A DNA stretch of 64,000 bases from Shinisaurus crocodilurus (lineage: Eukaryota; Chordata; Lepidosauria; Squamata; Shinisauridae). A model generated the notes under the pieces. The model did not search any database, was not told the DNA's origin, and saw nothing but the letters and a program-made list of their open reading frames with translations. The DNA lies in assembly GCA_021292165.1 (NCBI GenBank), contig CM037880.1, positions 22,094,051 to 22,158,050 on the forward strand, in the 5' to 3' direction. Position numbers and translations under genes: made by a program. Each line of letters starts with the position of its first letter. Position 1 is the first letter of the stretch. Positions 45,399 to 59,088 of the stretch are shown piece by piece.

Positions 45399-46029
45399 GC
45401 TTGAACTTGGTTGCTGGAATCCCCACTTACTGAAGGCATAAGAAATTGAGTGTTTTCAAAAAAAACCCACAGCAATCTACATAGAGAGCGCAAAAAAACA
45501 CTGGAAAGAATATTGACAAACTGGCCAGAATAAGGAGTAATGAGATATGGCAGAGAGGAATGAGGCTTACTTCGGAAGCACAGCTAAAAGCAAGAGCTTC
45601 ACAGTCCTCTCCGTTGCTCTCACCTCTTCCCCGACAACTGCAAGACGACAAAAGGCAACAGGAATTATCTCTGCCATTGTTGGCTATTCTTACCCTCCTG
45701 GGGCGGGCATTCCAGCCTCCTGAAATTGCTGGGATAGTTCTGTGAAAGAGAAATTGAGCAGGTAGAAGAAATAATAGAAGCAGCTTTGTTTTCCGAAGTG
45801 ATAAAAATGGATAACTGAGGAAAGAGGATACAGAAACACCAAGTGCCATGTCTTCCAATGGTGTTTTCTCCACAGCGGCCCCATCTGTAAAGCTCCTTGA
45901 AACAGATATAAAAGCCAGTTCCCAGAAGCCAGTCGCACTCTCAGCGCACTGAGAAACGGAACTCGGCGTTATCGCCATATGTTCTTCTTTCCTCTCTCCT
46001 GTGTAAGTATATCCCACTTTTTTATATAC

Positions 46030-46196
46030 AGGCCTGTGGCTCATGCTGGCTCAGCTTGTCCGAGTGTGGAAAGCTAAGCAGGGTCAGGCCTGGTTATTAC
46101 TTGGATGGGAGACCCCTCCTCTAGTTTCCTGCATTGAGCAGGGGGTTGGATTTGATGGCCTTGTAGGCCCTTTCCAACTCGATGATCTATGAATCT
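46030..46196 (+). mobile_element. 5S-rRNA-related SINE
   Basis: It contains gaaagctaagcagggtc and tacttggatgggagacc, matching the 5S rRNA internal promoter and 3' part, fused to 'gggttggatttgatggcctt'. The 3' half of 5S is replaced, so it is not a 5S gene. Confidence 0.75.
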
Positions 46197-46199
46197 AAC

Positions 46200-49100
46200 T
46201 GAATGGCTACTATTCTTCCCTTTGTGTTAAAATAAAGCACTGAACTTGGGTCACAAAACACACCAGTCATCTATAACGCTGGGTGGCCCAGCCTTTAAGA
46301 ACAAGAATGCCAAGGAAGGGGGTGTAATGTGTCTCTGTGCTGAATGTATACATTGCCCCCACACACCCAGAGCTTTTTCCTCAGTTCTGTGACGTATGAG
46401 TCCCTTTGCTCATCCCTTATTGGTGTGTGAGCCCAGAACTGATAATGCCCAAATACAACTTTTCTTTTGGGATTTCAGAAGGACTTGAATGGTGTTAACA
46501 CTCTTCCTTGCGTAGGACCATCCTTAGTTGGTCGCAAACTTGTGTTCTATACTTCCAGAGCCTCTTCTCCAACTACATGTACTAGAAGGGAAACTTGAAA
46601 GGCCTTTTGATCTGTTCCTGCAACTGTCACAAAGAGGTGAAAGCTCTGTTCCTATCTCATTCAGTTTTCTGCAAGGTTTCCCACTAGAGACAAGGGTAGG
46701 GTACAGCAATCCCTTGTGGATCATCAGTGCAGTTCCTTCACGCAGCTACTTACCAGTACTCCTTGTGCTTCCTTGTGTAGCTTCCAAGAATCTGTGGCCA
46801 CTTCTGACGCCATTCCCTTGAGATCAGGAAACAGTAGTGGAGGCAAGATGGTTGACAAATAACTATTCATTAACTGAGATATAACAACTGGTTAATTCAT
46901 ACTAGCAACAGGCCTAAGCCAGGCTCCGACTCCACTAAGTTCCCTCCCAGCTTCTACCCTGGTTACTAGCTTCCTCTTACTACAGGTGTTGTGGAAAAAT
47001 TGATCTACTGCGTGGTGTTTTGGAAAGGTTCTTAGGAAAGTTTATTAGTGAATTCATGGATGGCATCTGAGCCCAGTCAGGAATGCCAACCAGAATGAAA
47101 GGGAGACACTTCCATTTATACTGAATAGCATCATGTAGAGGTCAGGTGACAATTGAGTCAGTACAGGAAACAGAGAGACAATTCAAAAGGAGACATTTAG
47201 ATAAGAACAAAAGATCAGGTATTGCAGATCTTCCAGTCATCATGGTAATCAGTAGTCTTTCCCAAGGTGATAATGGCTCACAGTACTTTTAGCATAAGAA
47301 GGAAAGAGGCTTAGGCAAATCAATAGATGGGTGATTTGCCCTCAGGGTTGTTCTGCGGAAGGTCAAGGCAAGTGTCTGACATGTCAGGACATGTTTCTGG
47401 AAGGTAGAAGGAAAGGCCTTCCAGGCCTTTCTGTTAAACTGAAGCCTAAACAAAATTTACTTCTACATTGGCCCTCTGTCTTAAAGCAATAGTAAAATTT
47501 ATTACACTGAGTGTGTAAGCCAGCCCTAATTCATCTATGAAAAAGTTCAATATACATCTCTCCCCACTTCCTCTCTTAAGTCATTCAGCCTCAGACTCTG
47601 AAACACATGAAGTAGCTGGGAAAGGAGGCAAAATGTTGGATGAGTTACTGCCGTTATCTCAATGCATCCAGATAGAGCGATAGAGGTGTGACATATGAAC
47701 CCAAAATTTCCAAAGGAGACCACCAAGAACCAAACCGAACACTCAGCAAAAATCCTATGGTGTAGCTCTTGTTGGCTCTATCATTTCAGACTGCACTTGT
47801 CTCCCTATACCAGGGGTGGGCAACTTGCAGCCCTCCAGACATTTTGGCCTACAATGAGCTGGTTAGGGCTCATTGGAGTTATAGGCTAAAACATCTGGAG
47901 GGCCACAGGTTGCCCATACTGACTCACTGCACCTAGACAATTTGCATTTCAAGGAGGATTCTAGCCTAAGAGCACATTCCTATACATGGAGAGCCAGCGT
48001 GGTGTAGTGGTTAGAGTGCTGGACTAGGGCTCGGGAGATCCGGGCTCTAGTCCCCACTCAGGCCATGAATCTCACCAGGTGACTTTGGACCAGTCACTGA
48101 CTTTCAGCCTAACCTACCTCACAGGGTTGTTGTGTGGATAAAATGGAGAGGAGGAGGAGGACCATATAAGCCGCCTTGGGTTCTTTGCCAGAGGGGAAAA
48201 GGTGGGATATAAATGCAACAACAACGCCGATTATTCAGAAATAAGTCCTACTGAGCTCAATGGGTTTCCTCCCAGGTAAGTGTGTGCAGAAGATTGCAAC
48301 CTAGATTTCTGAGATTCTGAAAATACTGAGCAGTGGGGAGGAACCATGACTGTTGATAAAATGTGAAGATCTTCAACCCAGTACAAGTCATGATAACTAT
48401 CCACATCTTCATATATCCAGCGACAAGAAATTACTCTTTGATTTTTTTGGTGCAGTAAACTTGCATAATTTCAAACAGAACTAAAGGTATAAGAGATGTT
48501 ACCTCAACTTAGTTAATAATATTTCACCATGCAATAGCTAGATGAGGGATGCTGAACACACGATTGCTTTAAGCATTCACAAAACATTCAGTATTTTGGT
48601 GCTAGTGCATTAGTACACAGGTTTTAAAAGACACCGGGAAAGCTGCAGAGTTAAAATAAGAATCCTTTACACATTCTTGAGTTTCTCTGCTGGCTGTGTT
48701 AAAAGACAAAGCTCAAAACTGTTTATTCACAGTTACTGAATGAAGTATTTGTTTGGTGTGTTTTTCAGCCATTGGAGACAGAGAGATAGTAGCAATATGG
48801 CCACTGAATGCTGGGAAAGCAGCAGATACTGCTGAATAGAGGCTAACATTTCAACTAGGGCACAGAGACCAAAGGGATGATAATGGAGGGATGTGAGCTA
48901 TAAACAGGGTTGCTTACCTATAAACTTTGTTCTTTGAATGGAACTGTGTTTAGCCACACATATGTGTGGACCACAGAAACACCCAAAGCTCCAAGAGGTA
49001 TTCTTATCCCTTTCCTAGAAGGCAGGCTTCAAGGAGGTGGCAAGTGCCTTTCTACTTAACTTCTTTTCTGACCACCACTGGAGCAGCTGTGGAGACTGCA

Positions 49101-49711
49101 TAAAAACCACGTTCAGGACATGAAAACTCAAAAGGCAGAGTGATCAGGGGTTTCCCTGCTGGCATCTCATCATACATTATGCATCTTCCAGTGATGATAA
49201 CAGGAGGCTTTGGTGATGCGTCATTCCAAACTGTCTCCAAAACCAGTGCATTCTATAAAGGTTAAAGATTTGGTTCAGCTTTACAAGTATCGTTTTTTCT
49301 AGCCTTATTGCCAAGGGTGACATCTCCAATGTGAAGAGGAGGGGAGAATCCTGTGCTGCTACACTCTAATTCCACTTTAGTTGTTACTGTTTTGCATAAT
49401 TTCTTCTTGTTTTGCTAGTTGTGGGAAGGGCCATGGAGCCCTATAGGGCTCTGAAGCCCCAACTCTGAACTCGGAATTTTGTTCCTCCAACTTCTGGCTT
49501 CGGAGATTTCAGCAGGCTTACCCAAAACACTTTAAAGTATATCTTCACAGCCATACAAACAAAACCCTTGGCCAAGACCGTGTGCTATGCCTTTTTTCTG
49601 CATTTTCTCAATGATCTGGTTCAGACATAACACTCCATGGTTTATTTAACCCATGCTTAATACAGGTTTGTTGCCATACCCAGGGTTTGTCTGGCAGACA
49701 ACTGAAGAAAC

Positions 49712-49745
<34 letters not shown>

Positions 49746-50559
49746 GGGGTTTCATTCTCTGCATTGTTTGTTTCCCTCCTCTTTTGCCTGCTCCCTCCCT
49801 GTATCCCAAATGCCTTTGCAGTGCTATAGTACTTGAATGTAGAGCAGCTGCATGGGGGGCGGGTGTTACCGGTACCACTCTTGCCCACCACTTCTGTAGC
49901 CTGGCGAAACAGCCCATGAACAACCCACAGTTCAGGGTTCGCATGTAACAACAACCCAGGTTTAAACAACCCAGAGTTCACAGCCCAAGAACAAACCGTA
50001 CGTTCTCTTTCTAGGTTGCTCATGGTTAGCAAACCATAGTTTGTTAGGGCAGTTGTATTCACACATCATGACAACTCAGAAATCAACAACCCATGGGTTA
50101 AATAAACCATGGGTTAGCATTATATGTGAACCAGGTCATTATTTCATCATACGCATAGACAAAAGAACAGATAAGGATTGCTTGCTACATTAACACCTGC
50201 TCAAGCAAGCAGGACTGTTTGCCAGCTCTTCTTTGGAGAACAGATTTGTACCCTAGCAATGCTTAATTAGGCCTCCTTGCAAAGCCATTTCTTTTTCAAT
50301 CAAGTCTGCGTTCAATTTTGGGGGCGGGGGAGTACAGCTTTGAATTTACAGTGGTGAGCTATCTTGAAAACACATGAGAACATTAACAGAGCAGACTTTT
50401 TCTGCAGTTTTTGGCAATTTTAGAAGAAGCCAAAACAGAAATCCTAGGTACACATTATAGAACCATACAGAGAAGAAGTCATTTAAAAAAAAATGTTCAA
50501 AATAATTACCATTAATTGTACAAAAACTTAACATTAAAAACAAGAAACTCACATTTAAC
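46200..50559. other. Intergenic DNA between GJD4 copy 3 and CCNY
   Basis: No gene is supported. The stretch holds a possible LTR-like block (about 46,980-47,500), a foldback MITE (about 47,812-47,925), a tRNA-headed SINE (47,988-48,226), unique AT-rich DNA (48,400-49,260), and an inverted-repeat element (about 49,617-50,142) with 'ggtttatttaaccc'-type ends and a (GT)n run at 49,710-49,738. Confidence 0.5.
47988..48226 (+). mobile_element. tRNA-headed SINE
   Basis: The head gagccagcgtggtgtagtgg, a B-box-like gggctctagtcccc, the 'cctcacagggttgttgtg' body and an ataaatgcaaca tail make this a full-length copy. Confidence 0.85.
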
Positions 50560-53500
50560 AGCAGATTTCTTTTTTTTAATTTTTAGTGCAAGAAACATAA
50601 CCAAGTTAAATCACAGAATCAGTACTAATTGAAGAATATGGAAAATTCTCCTATACAGAGGTAGAATCCAGTGCACAAGGCTAAAACGATATCCAATAGT
50701 CTAAACAAGACTGAGCCAGGTTTTACGGAATCCACTTGAAATTTTAAGTATCAGACTGTATGTACATACATACAATAAATAGACTATACAATCTTTAAAG
50801 TTGTTTAATAAACCTCACAAAATTATAGTAGATGCATCGAGAACTTTACATAATGCAAACCTTCCTCTCTGTCCTCCTCTACCCCCATCCCAAACTGAAT
50901 AAAAACCAATGCTCTTGCTAGAAAAGTCAGCCCAAAAATTGTTTTGCAAAGTGTTGAAAAGACAACAGCTCAATGTAAAAATCATATTTATATGTCTGGG
51001 AGAGGAGCTGTAACCCAATTCTATCAAATTCCTGTTCACTCTCACTGTTCTCTCCCTCTCTCTCTCTTTAATTTAAAGATACTTTAAAAACCATTCTATT
51101 TAAGGAAAAGGAAAAGGCAAGAGGTGGGGAGGGGACCTCAAAACCCTGACCTGATGCAATCAGAGTTTTGATATATTGGCACAATAATGATGATAATAAT
51201 AATTTAAAAAAAGGAATGAGAATTAAACTGTTTTAAGGATCAGGGAACACAGGGAAGTAATGAATGATGCCTGGCCACTAGCACTATTTATGTTGCGCTA
51301 ACAGAAACCAATCCTTGTGCAGCTTGGGAAACCTGTTGCACTAGCAATGGTTTCCGCTAGCGACACGTAAATAAGTGCTAGCAGCTGGACAGTGTTGGAT
51401 CCTTCCCACTGGTGAGCAAGATCTTCACGTCATGTGGTACATGTTAGAAAGTTAGTAGAAAACTACTTAATTATTAGCAATTTAACATGGTCACTGCTTT
51501 ACCCTTTTAAGGCAAATAGTATCATTATCAGGGACACCGTCATCTGATAAAAAGCCTTTTCAGTGCTCTGCTTCTAAGCACATTTAGGGCACATCCAGAC
51601 AGCCGCTTCCTACTCTGCTGACTGGGCAACTGGAGAACCAAGGAAGAAACATGGCCACTATACTAAGGAAATAATTGTCCCCAACCTCGAAGCTGGTTGT
51701 GAAGATGACACAGCCACTACTGGTTCTCATCAGCCATATAGGCCAGCAGGAGACCAGCAAGCTGAACGCCAACCTGCACACCTTAGCTGAGATCCCAGAA
51801 GGAAACATGCAATCACAAGAGATGAGGAGAAGCAAGCACTTTCTGATGCAGCAGCTCATGCTACTAAGGAGACAAGTAACTGTTCGTTTGAAAAGCCGCT
51901 TGCCTTCTTAGTAGTGTGAACTCTTGCAGAAAATATTGAGAGCAAAGTTTCTGGTTTGGCGGCATGTCTCCTCTTTGGTTCCAGGGCTTTGACTGTAGGG
52001 ATTGAAAGCACATTCCTACTCCCCCAAATTAAGAGCCACATGGATGTGCCCTTACACAGAAATGAGTCTTGTTGGGAGCTTACAATCAAGTGAGCTATTC
52101 ATAATCGGGGTTTTACCAGATAAAGAGATGTATAATGGGCATGTCTCTTGCAAGGGCTATCACTGTTACTAATGGGAGTAGGTCAGGAGCACACAGATGG
52201 ACACTTGTCCTGTGCAAGCCCCCAATGAAATGAACAGGAGGGGATCATAACTGCGCAGCTGGAATGGGGGTATGTGCAGGAGAAGCTCCTGGTGGAACGT
52301 GCTTTGTATGTTTCTCTCAAGCAGTGCACGTAAAGAAAGCCTAACACAGTGAAGTTGAGTGTCATCTGTTTCACCATTTCTTGCACTGGGAAGAGAGTTC
52401 ATGGAACTCCACGATCATGAAACTTACAGCTGATTTTGGTTTGTTTGTTTTATGTATCGTAAATGGCATCCTTCTCAAATGTGCAAAATAATTCAAAGAC
52501 ACTTGTATAGAGCACAAGTATTTTTACAGAGATAATGTGATTCGCTATATTTTTTAAAAAGGGTACTCAACTTGTTTATCCCATTAAGGAAAGGAAAAGA
52601 AGTGTGGGAACCAGTAGTAACAACAAAAAGTACATTATAATCAATATCAGCAACAAAATTTTCTTCACAGTTTGCATTTTGTTTACATTTCTATAAGCAC
52701 CTACCCTGAAAAAATGCAATTTTTTAAAAACAGTTTTTATTCTGAAATCTAACCTGTGACAAAACACTTGGTAAAATTAATATAGGTGTGTTTTTTTTTC
52801 CTTCTTCTTCTTCCATGGACCCTTTCCCACTAGAACAAAAAACTTTTTTTTCATTATTTTTCTATTTTATACAAACAGATTGGTTTCCATTTAAAGTAAA
52901 CATATAAAAAACTTGAGGCTATTGCTTGCAACATTGAACCAGGAAGTGAAGGAAATCAACTGTTTGGGCCATATAAAAGGAGATGCTCTCTCTTTCTCTC
53001 CATCTCTCTCACTTAAACTCTGCTAAATCTTTAAATGCTCTGAAAAAACTTGCAAAAAGGACTACCACATCCGATGCAAATTTCGCCTCCTTGGCCCAAG
53101 TTTCACTGTCGTCTGAATCCTTCCAACAATCATAACTTTATAGTAAGGAAAAATAAACTATCCCAAAGAATGTAGGAAGGCACATGCAGCCACATACACT
53201 ATGAAGCAGCCAGTATTCGCGACGCAGCTCATAGGCAGCACCATGGACAGGGTTGCTATAAATTAAAAAAAGGGGGGGGGGAGAAGGAAATTACGATCAC
53301 CTGATCTTCTTGTATACTTTTGGTTCAGCACTATAAATCAAGTCAATTTTTTTTTTCAAAAATACAATAAAGGCATACAAGAAACAAAATCTGCAATAAT
53401 AATTAAAGGGAGAAAAGCTAATAAAACAGCATATGAAAAAAAAAGCGCAGTGTGTTCGGGTGGGAGAGAGGAGAAAACAACCAATGCTGTCCAGTTCAGA

Positions 53501-54065
53501 GGCTTTTGTTGTGCTACTGTAGATACTGCCTTCTTCATAGTTGCTGCTTTGTAGGAAGCAGGAAAAGCAACCCAGGCAAATAGCAAAGAGGAATGCAAAA
53601 ACCCAGAAAAACGATAGAAGGTATTGAAGAGAATGTGAAACACTTCCAGCTCCTTTCTTATAGTACTTCTTCCAAGCTTATCTCGTGGTGTTTATTTCCA
53701 TGCCACTGCTTCTGCTGAGGTTTTTTTTTTTTTAATAGCACGCTTGTTGGTTTCTGTTTTCTCCTCTTCTAAGCATATGTATGCATTTGCCTTTTCCTCA
53801 CAAAAAAAAGGACAAGATCTGTAGTAACTAACAAAACCAATTTTCTTCCAAAGTTCTTTCCAATGTACTGATCGTTTTCTCCAGTCCTTATATTTATTAT
53901 TGTGTGCTACACAATGGGGGAGGCACTGTAAAGGCAGATCTAAAAATAAGAAAAACCAAGAACAGAAGGGGGGGGAAGGAACACAAAGAAAAAAAGAAAA
54001 CACCCCTCCCGCCCAAAGTTGATAATAGAAACAGTACTTTTGGAAGAATATCCCAGACTTCACTG
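50560..54065 (-). other. CCNY: Putative CCNY 3'UTR
   Basis: About 3.5 kb of AT-rich sequence downstream of the CCNY stop is almost free of recognisable interspersed repeats, unlike the rest of the window. Several - strand poly(A)-like hexamers are present (AATAAA near 53,690, 53,893 and 52,736; ATTAAA near 50,575). The distal limit is a guess based on loss of this character. Confidence 0.45.
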
Positions 54066-54182
54066 TTAGGAGATAATAGCAGGTGACCATCTAACTACAG
54101 TCAGATTGTCCGAACTGACAGATCGTTTCTTTGCAGATTTCCTGAAGTCCTTATACTTGTCTTCACACAAGCGAGAGATGGC
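54066..54182 (-). CDS. CCNY: Cyclin Y, last coding exon
   Basis: The acceptor CTGCAG precedes GCC at 54182. It encodes 38 residues, [20 protein letters not shown] followed by [18 protein letters not shown], and a TAA at 54066-54068. It matches the conserved C-terminus of vertebrate cyclin Y, including the basic, serine-rich segment known in the family for 14-3-3-type phospho-binding. Cyclin Y is N-myristoylated, binds CDK14 (PFTK1) at the plasma membrane and promotes LRP6 phosphorylation in Wnt signalling. Confidence 0.95.
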   Translation of the reverse strand, partial: AISRLCEDKYKDFRKSAKKRSVSSDNLTVVRWSPAIIS

Positions 54183-54588
54183 CTGCAGGAAGATGGGCAG
54201 TGAAGAAAAGTCAAACACACGCAAAATAGCCTCCCACCCCAAAACAGTTATGCACCCATTGCCTAACGAATTCTAGAAAACTTTTGAAATGCTTTTTGGT
54301 TGTTACCTTTCACACTAGTTGTATTTTCTGTTTATATTCTATGATGTCATACCATGTTGTTATCCTGTAAATATCATTTAATTTTTGGAGAAGTAAATAA
54401 GTTTTTATATTTACTGTCCGTGCAAGCAACAATTGGACGCACAGAGTAGGTGAATTCCTTTTTGGGTGATGTCATATTGCCTAGTAAGCTGATTAGCTTA
54501 GTGTTGATCTAAATACCAGGGGTGTGAAACTTTCTCCCACTGACCCTATTTTGCACTCCAGGAGAACAGTGATATCTGGATCAAAACT

Positions 54589-54802
54589 AGAGCCGGTGTG
54601 GTGTCATAGTTAGAGTGTTGGACTGGACTCAGCCATGAAGCTCACTGGGTGACTTTGGGCCAGTCACTGACTCTCAGCCTAACCCACCTCACAGGGCTGT
54701 TGTGAGGATAAAAATGGAGAGGAGGATTATGTAAGTCACCTTGGGTTCCTTGCAGGAAAAAAGGGCGGGGTATAAATATAATAAATAAATAAATAAATAA
54801 AC
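54589..54802 (+). mobile_element. tRNA-headed SINE in CCNY intron
   Basis: The head agccggtgtggtgtcatagt, the 'cctcacagggctgttgtgag' body and an (aaat)n tail are present. Part of the tRNA head is deleted. Confidence 0.75.
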
Positions 54803-55555
54803 AACCAAACTAGTGTGCAATATATGCTGCTTTTCAATGATGCAAAGGCCTTTGGCATAATATCCTATTTACAGATGGGAGCGGGAAGACTGCTGAGCCT
54901 CCTAGGTTCTTCCGTCTAAGGAGAGGGTGATTCTCTCATCAAGCTTCTGGTGCCTGTTTATGGACATCACCATAACGAGGCCTCTTATAGGCAGGGATCC
55001 CAAGGCATGTGGGACGGCTGTGAGCCTGGAGGAACAACAGGGAGTGGTGTTTGTGTAATCTGTAGGACAGGGGTGTTGAACCTGAGGCCCACGCACCAAA
55101 TCCGGTCTGTTTGGGGTCCAAATCTGGCCCTCCGGATGTCCCCAGATGGCCATGCCCCCTTTGCTGGCCCCATCCCCTTTCCACCAACCACCAATCATTT
55201 GGTTCCTTTCCAGATTTTGCATCTCTCCCCCCCCCCCCCCATTCTAAAAGGTTGAAATGCCTCTCCTAAGGCTTAGTTACTGGCCATAAGAGCTTTAATC
55301 TAAAACATGCTGGTATTTTTTGCATTTTCGTCCCCAGACCTTTTGCTTTTGGCCCCACACTTCTCCGAAATGGAATTCAGCCGTTGGGCTGAAAGAGGTT
55401 CAACACTCATTCTGTGGGAACATGGAAAGGACAGGGATCCCTGGATTGTTTTAAAAAGCCCAGAATACAGCATACAGTCTTGGGCCAATGAGAAAGTGTG
55501 CACTATACAAGCAGCAGTACCTTGTGCCTGGGGTTGGATGTGACACTGTCTACTG

Positions 55556-55689
55556 CAGTGTTCTCCAACCTTGGGTGCCCAGATGTTTTTGGCCTACAAC
55601 TCCCAGCATGCCCCAGCCAGCATAGCTGGCTGGGGCATGCTGGAAATTGTAGGCCAAAACATCTGGGGGCCCAAGGTTGGAGAACATTG
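55556..55689. mobile_element. Palindromic hAT MITE in CCNY intron
   Basis: CAGTGTTCTCCAACC and GGTTGGAGAACATTG are the inverted ends; the arms pair over about 60 bp. The TSD gtctactg / gtctaccg (55548-55555 and 55690-55697) has one mismatch. It is a close relative of 60,237-60,370. A further diverged copy lies at about 55,965-56,067. Confidence 0.8.
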
Positions 55690-56127
55690 GTCTACCGAGA
55701 CAGTTACACAGGTAAGCAGTATCAGAAAGGCAGACAGGAGTCCGGGCCTGATTATCTCACAGTCAGGCCCTCGGCTCTTCCTGCTCTAGCCCAGGACTGT
55801 CAAAATCTTTATGCTACTTGGGAAATGTATGTCCCAACGGGTGGCACCATTGCAGAATTTGCCAAGATCAAAGTGCCTAAGGTTGATCCTCTCTGGTGGG
55901 CAGAAATGAAACTGCATCTCATTTGACAATTTTCAGGGACAGTGTAAAAACAGCCTTCCGGATGTTTTGGCCTTCAACTCCCACCAGCCCCAGGCAGCAT
56001 TGCTAATGGCCAGGAATGTTGGGAGTTGTAGTCCAAAACATCACCCAGGCACCCGGTTGGGGACGGCTAGTGTAAAATAAGGTCAGCCTGCGATGTGTCC
56101 ATGAGGTGGGGAGATCAAGGGTCTCAC

Positions 56128-56290
56128 CTCAAGTTTATATGCCCTTTCCCTGCTGAGGGGCTCCAGTGGAAAGCTCAGGTTGTTTGCTTCTGCCAGGGAT
56201 CGCAAATCAAAATAATACTTGGCATAAACACTGGAGGGAACATTGATGTTGAACTGCAACAACTCAAGAAACTGGCGTTCCAACTCATTC
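56128..56290 (-). CDS. CCNY: Cyclin Y, penultimate coding exon
   Basis: The acceptor TTTTGCAG precedes GAATGAGTTG at 56290 and the GTGAGA donor follows GAG at 56128; length 163 nt. It encodes [20 protein letters not shown], then [17 protein letters not shown] and a segment ending RERAYKLE, virtually identical to human cyclin Y. This is the C-terminal half of the cyclin fold. The first base completes an ATG codon split with the upstream exon. Confidence 0.96.
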
Positions 56291-56904
56291 CTGCAAAATA
56301 AATATTAGGGCAAATGCAAAAACACAAGTTAGCTCGCATTTTACAGGACTATAATTTACTTCAATTTGCAACGGCGGATGTGAGTGAATGCCAAAGAAAG
56401 GAGATGCATCATAAGCTTGGAAACTTGGACTATCTTCAGTACAGGCAGCTTGGAGAATTTTTCTTCTGCCTTAAATATTTATATCCAATAGATGTGTTTC
56501 ATACTTAAGTTGTTCTCTTATGGTACTTGCAGAATATCAAGCACTCATTCTCATTCCATGCTTGCCCCTCACAATCCAACCAGTGCCAAAGACCAAATTT
56601 AATGGCCAATGCTCAATAGACAGTACAAAATTACTTTTGAAGAATGTATTAGATCAGACTTCTGCATCAGCTGCTTGTGGTTAGACAAGTTCCTGTGCAC
56701 ATTCTGACTTGTAAAAGGAATTCTGGACTAGAAGAACTACACAATATAAACATGTGGAGGAAGGGGGGGCTGGCTGGCCCGCCACACCCCCACCCTTTCC
56801 TACCCCAAAGGAACCAAGACCCGCAGAGATCTCAAGGTACCAGATTGCCAAGCCTCAGCTCTTTGCAACCCTACTTGAATCTCTGTTCAGGGACTCGCCT
56901 TTAA

Positions 56905-57560
56905 TTCTGTAACCTGGATTTAGATACTGAAGCCACAGAGCAATCCACAAACACCATGTGGGGTAAAACCAAGACAAGGTTTATTCTGGTAGCATTTTAC
57001 AACAAGATTAGGGAAATGAGAGAAGCACACAAAATAAAGAGAGAGACACTTTGGCACACAGAAATAGAGCTACAAAATAACAAAACCTGATTCCTTAATA
57101 TCTCTCAGGCACTCAACTAATTACCTGAGGTTCAGTCCTCTTCCAGGGTTAGATCCAGCACAGCCTCGCTGCCCGATGGAGATTACCACATCTACCCGCA
57201 GGTCCGAGATGGGTAGACTCCAACAAGGCTTGCCTTTACTAGAGCCCTCAATCAGCTAATTTCACCAGGAGCTACCTGGGGTCGGTTCCTGATGGCCCCC
57301 CCGAAGGCTTGGGGCCTCTGCTTGGCCCGCCATTGCTCTACAGCAACCATGCGGGCCCAAAGACAAGACAAAAGACAAAGATACACAGGCTACACGTTGG
57401 GAAATAGCTCTTCCCCCCTCCCCCTTTCCGTAGCTTTCCTGTCTTCAGCCAATTAGATTGAACTTCACCTGGCCAGGCAGGGGGAGGGAGACTCATGAGT
57501 CGTGACTCATGGCTTACTGGGCCTGAACTACATTTGCATATGAAAGCCCTAGACCGGACT
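56905..57560 (-). repeat. Possible solo LTR in CCNY intron
   Basis: On the - strand there is an AATAAA (about 56,985) followed by a short T-rich, GT-rich end, and a 5' side with a directly repeated 'catgagtc' motif. This is LTR-like in layout, but no TSD or retroviral gene was found. Confidence 0.3.
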
Positions 57561-57654
57561 CTCAGGCGCCATGCCCCATCCTATGCTTTATGTACCTTTT
57601 GCCTCCTCCCAGCCCCCCCCAACTGGCCTTACTTGGTTTACACATGAGGAGGCA

Positions 57655-57691
<37 letters not shown>

Positions 57692-57712
57692 GTGTGTGTG
57701 CGTGTGTGCATG
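57655..57712. repeat. (GT)n microsatellite
   Basis: About 28 TG units run with three C interruptions. Confidence 0.9.
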
Positions 57713-58569
57713 CAGGAACCCCCAAAGGCTCATTTCTTCACAAAACACATATATACCTTTCCCCTTTTGATGTACCTGTGCAGGAAACACCATCAATGCA
57801 CAATGGAAGAGAAGGTATGCCCAGAACATCCTGAGGAAAAGGTAGTCTGTGTCAGGGCACCACCCTACCTTGATTACGCCTGAAAGCCCTTTTTAAAAGA
57901 TCCTTCACTGGTCTTCCGCATTCTCCCTCCTTCACTCATCTGACGAGTGTTTCTCCTTACTCAGAAAAACTGACCCATGTCTTTTTTAAAAGGGTGCAAT
58001 ATTTTTAGAACTTTATTGTGTAATGTGTTGGAGCACAATGGTTCAAGCCTGCATGTAAACAATACCCTGTAATACGGAACCCCTGTCCCCTAATCTAATG
58101 TATAGATGTTGGAAGTCATTGTACTCAAGTGGTGAAAGAAAGCATTCTGAACATGCACAGAGCTACTCGCATTATTTCACAAGATCCAGCACCCCAATAT
58201 TGAAAATATGCTCGAGAGATAAAACAGTCTGAGCCCAGCAGCCTTTCTTGGGGCTAGAAAAAGCATCTTGGGTAGAGACAGAGAAACTCTGACCAGCTGG
58301 CCTGGAAGGCCTGACAAACATTGAATGGGCTCAAACTTCACCACTAGTAACAGGGAATGCTTCCAGACAGAGGGCTCCTAGCGCTACCAATTAGAAAGCA
58401 TTGTGAAGGAATTAAGTCTTTTTTTCCTTTACCAATTTTCCGCAGTAAGAAAAAACCCGGAGGAAATTATAGGAAAACACAGGAGGGCTACAAATGGAAA
58501 TAGCCTTTATCAATGGGACTTAAGTCATAACTAATTTATCCCACTGATTCCAACGGAACTTAAGTTCAA

Positions 58570-58870
58570 CTGATTTAGCCTAGATCCAACCATATTTATT
58601 TATCTGGTTTATTTATATTCATGAATCACTTTTCTGTGAAATGCCTCCAAAACTGGTGTACAATGCAAGGTAAATCATCATAGTAAAACAGTCGGTTACA
58701 AAAAATACCAGTCAAAATAATGCTCAACTCTGTTTGTAAAGACAAACAACAGAAACATCTATATATTTACAGAGTCTACAGGACTAGGTGCAATTTGTTT
58801 TAAATTGCTGTGCACCGCCTTGACGGCTTTTTAACAGATAAGGCAGTATATAAATGTTAATAATAAAAAA
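58570..58870. mobile_element. LINE 3'-end remnants in CCNY intron
   Basis: An (attt)n-type start at the left and, at 58,795-58,870, a tail 'caccgccttgacggc...tatataaatgttaat' are typical of CR1/L2-like 3' ends in reptiles. It ends about 50 bp from the CCNY exon. Confidence 0.5.
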
Positions 58871-58920
58871 TACAATTAGTTAAAAAGAAACCATAACATT
58901 GGGACAGAACAGTGAACTCA

Positions 58921-59088
<168 letters not shown>

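Noticed and set aside
45427..46044. 205-codon open frame upstream of GJD4 copy 3 exon 1
   Set aside because: It has no recognisable domain or start context and overlaps sequence conserved as 5' flank among the connexin copies.
46060..46130. Possible 5S rRNA gene
   Set aside because: Only the internal promoter and adjacent part match, and the 3' half is replaced by another module found again at 18.7 kb.
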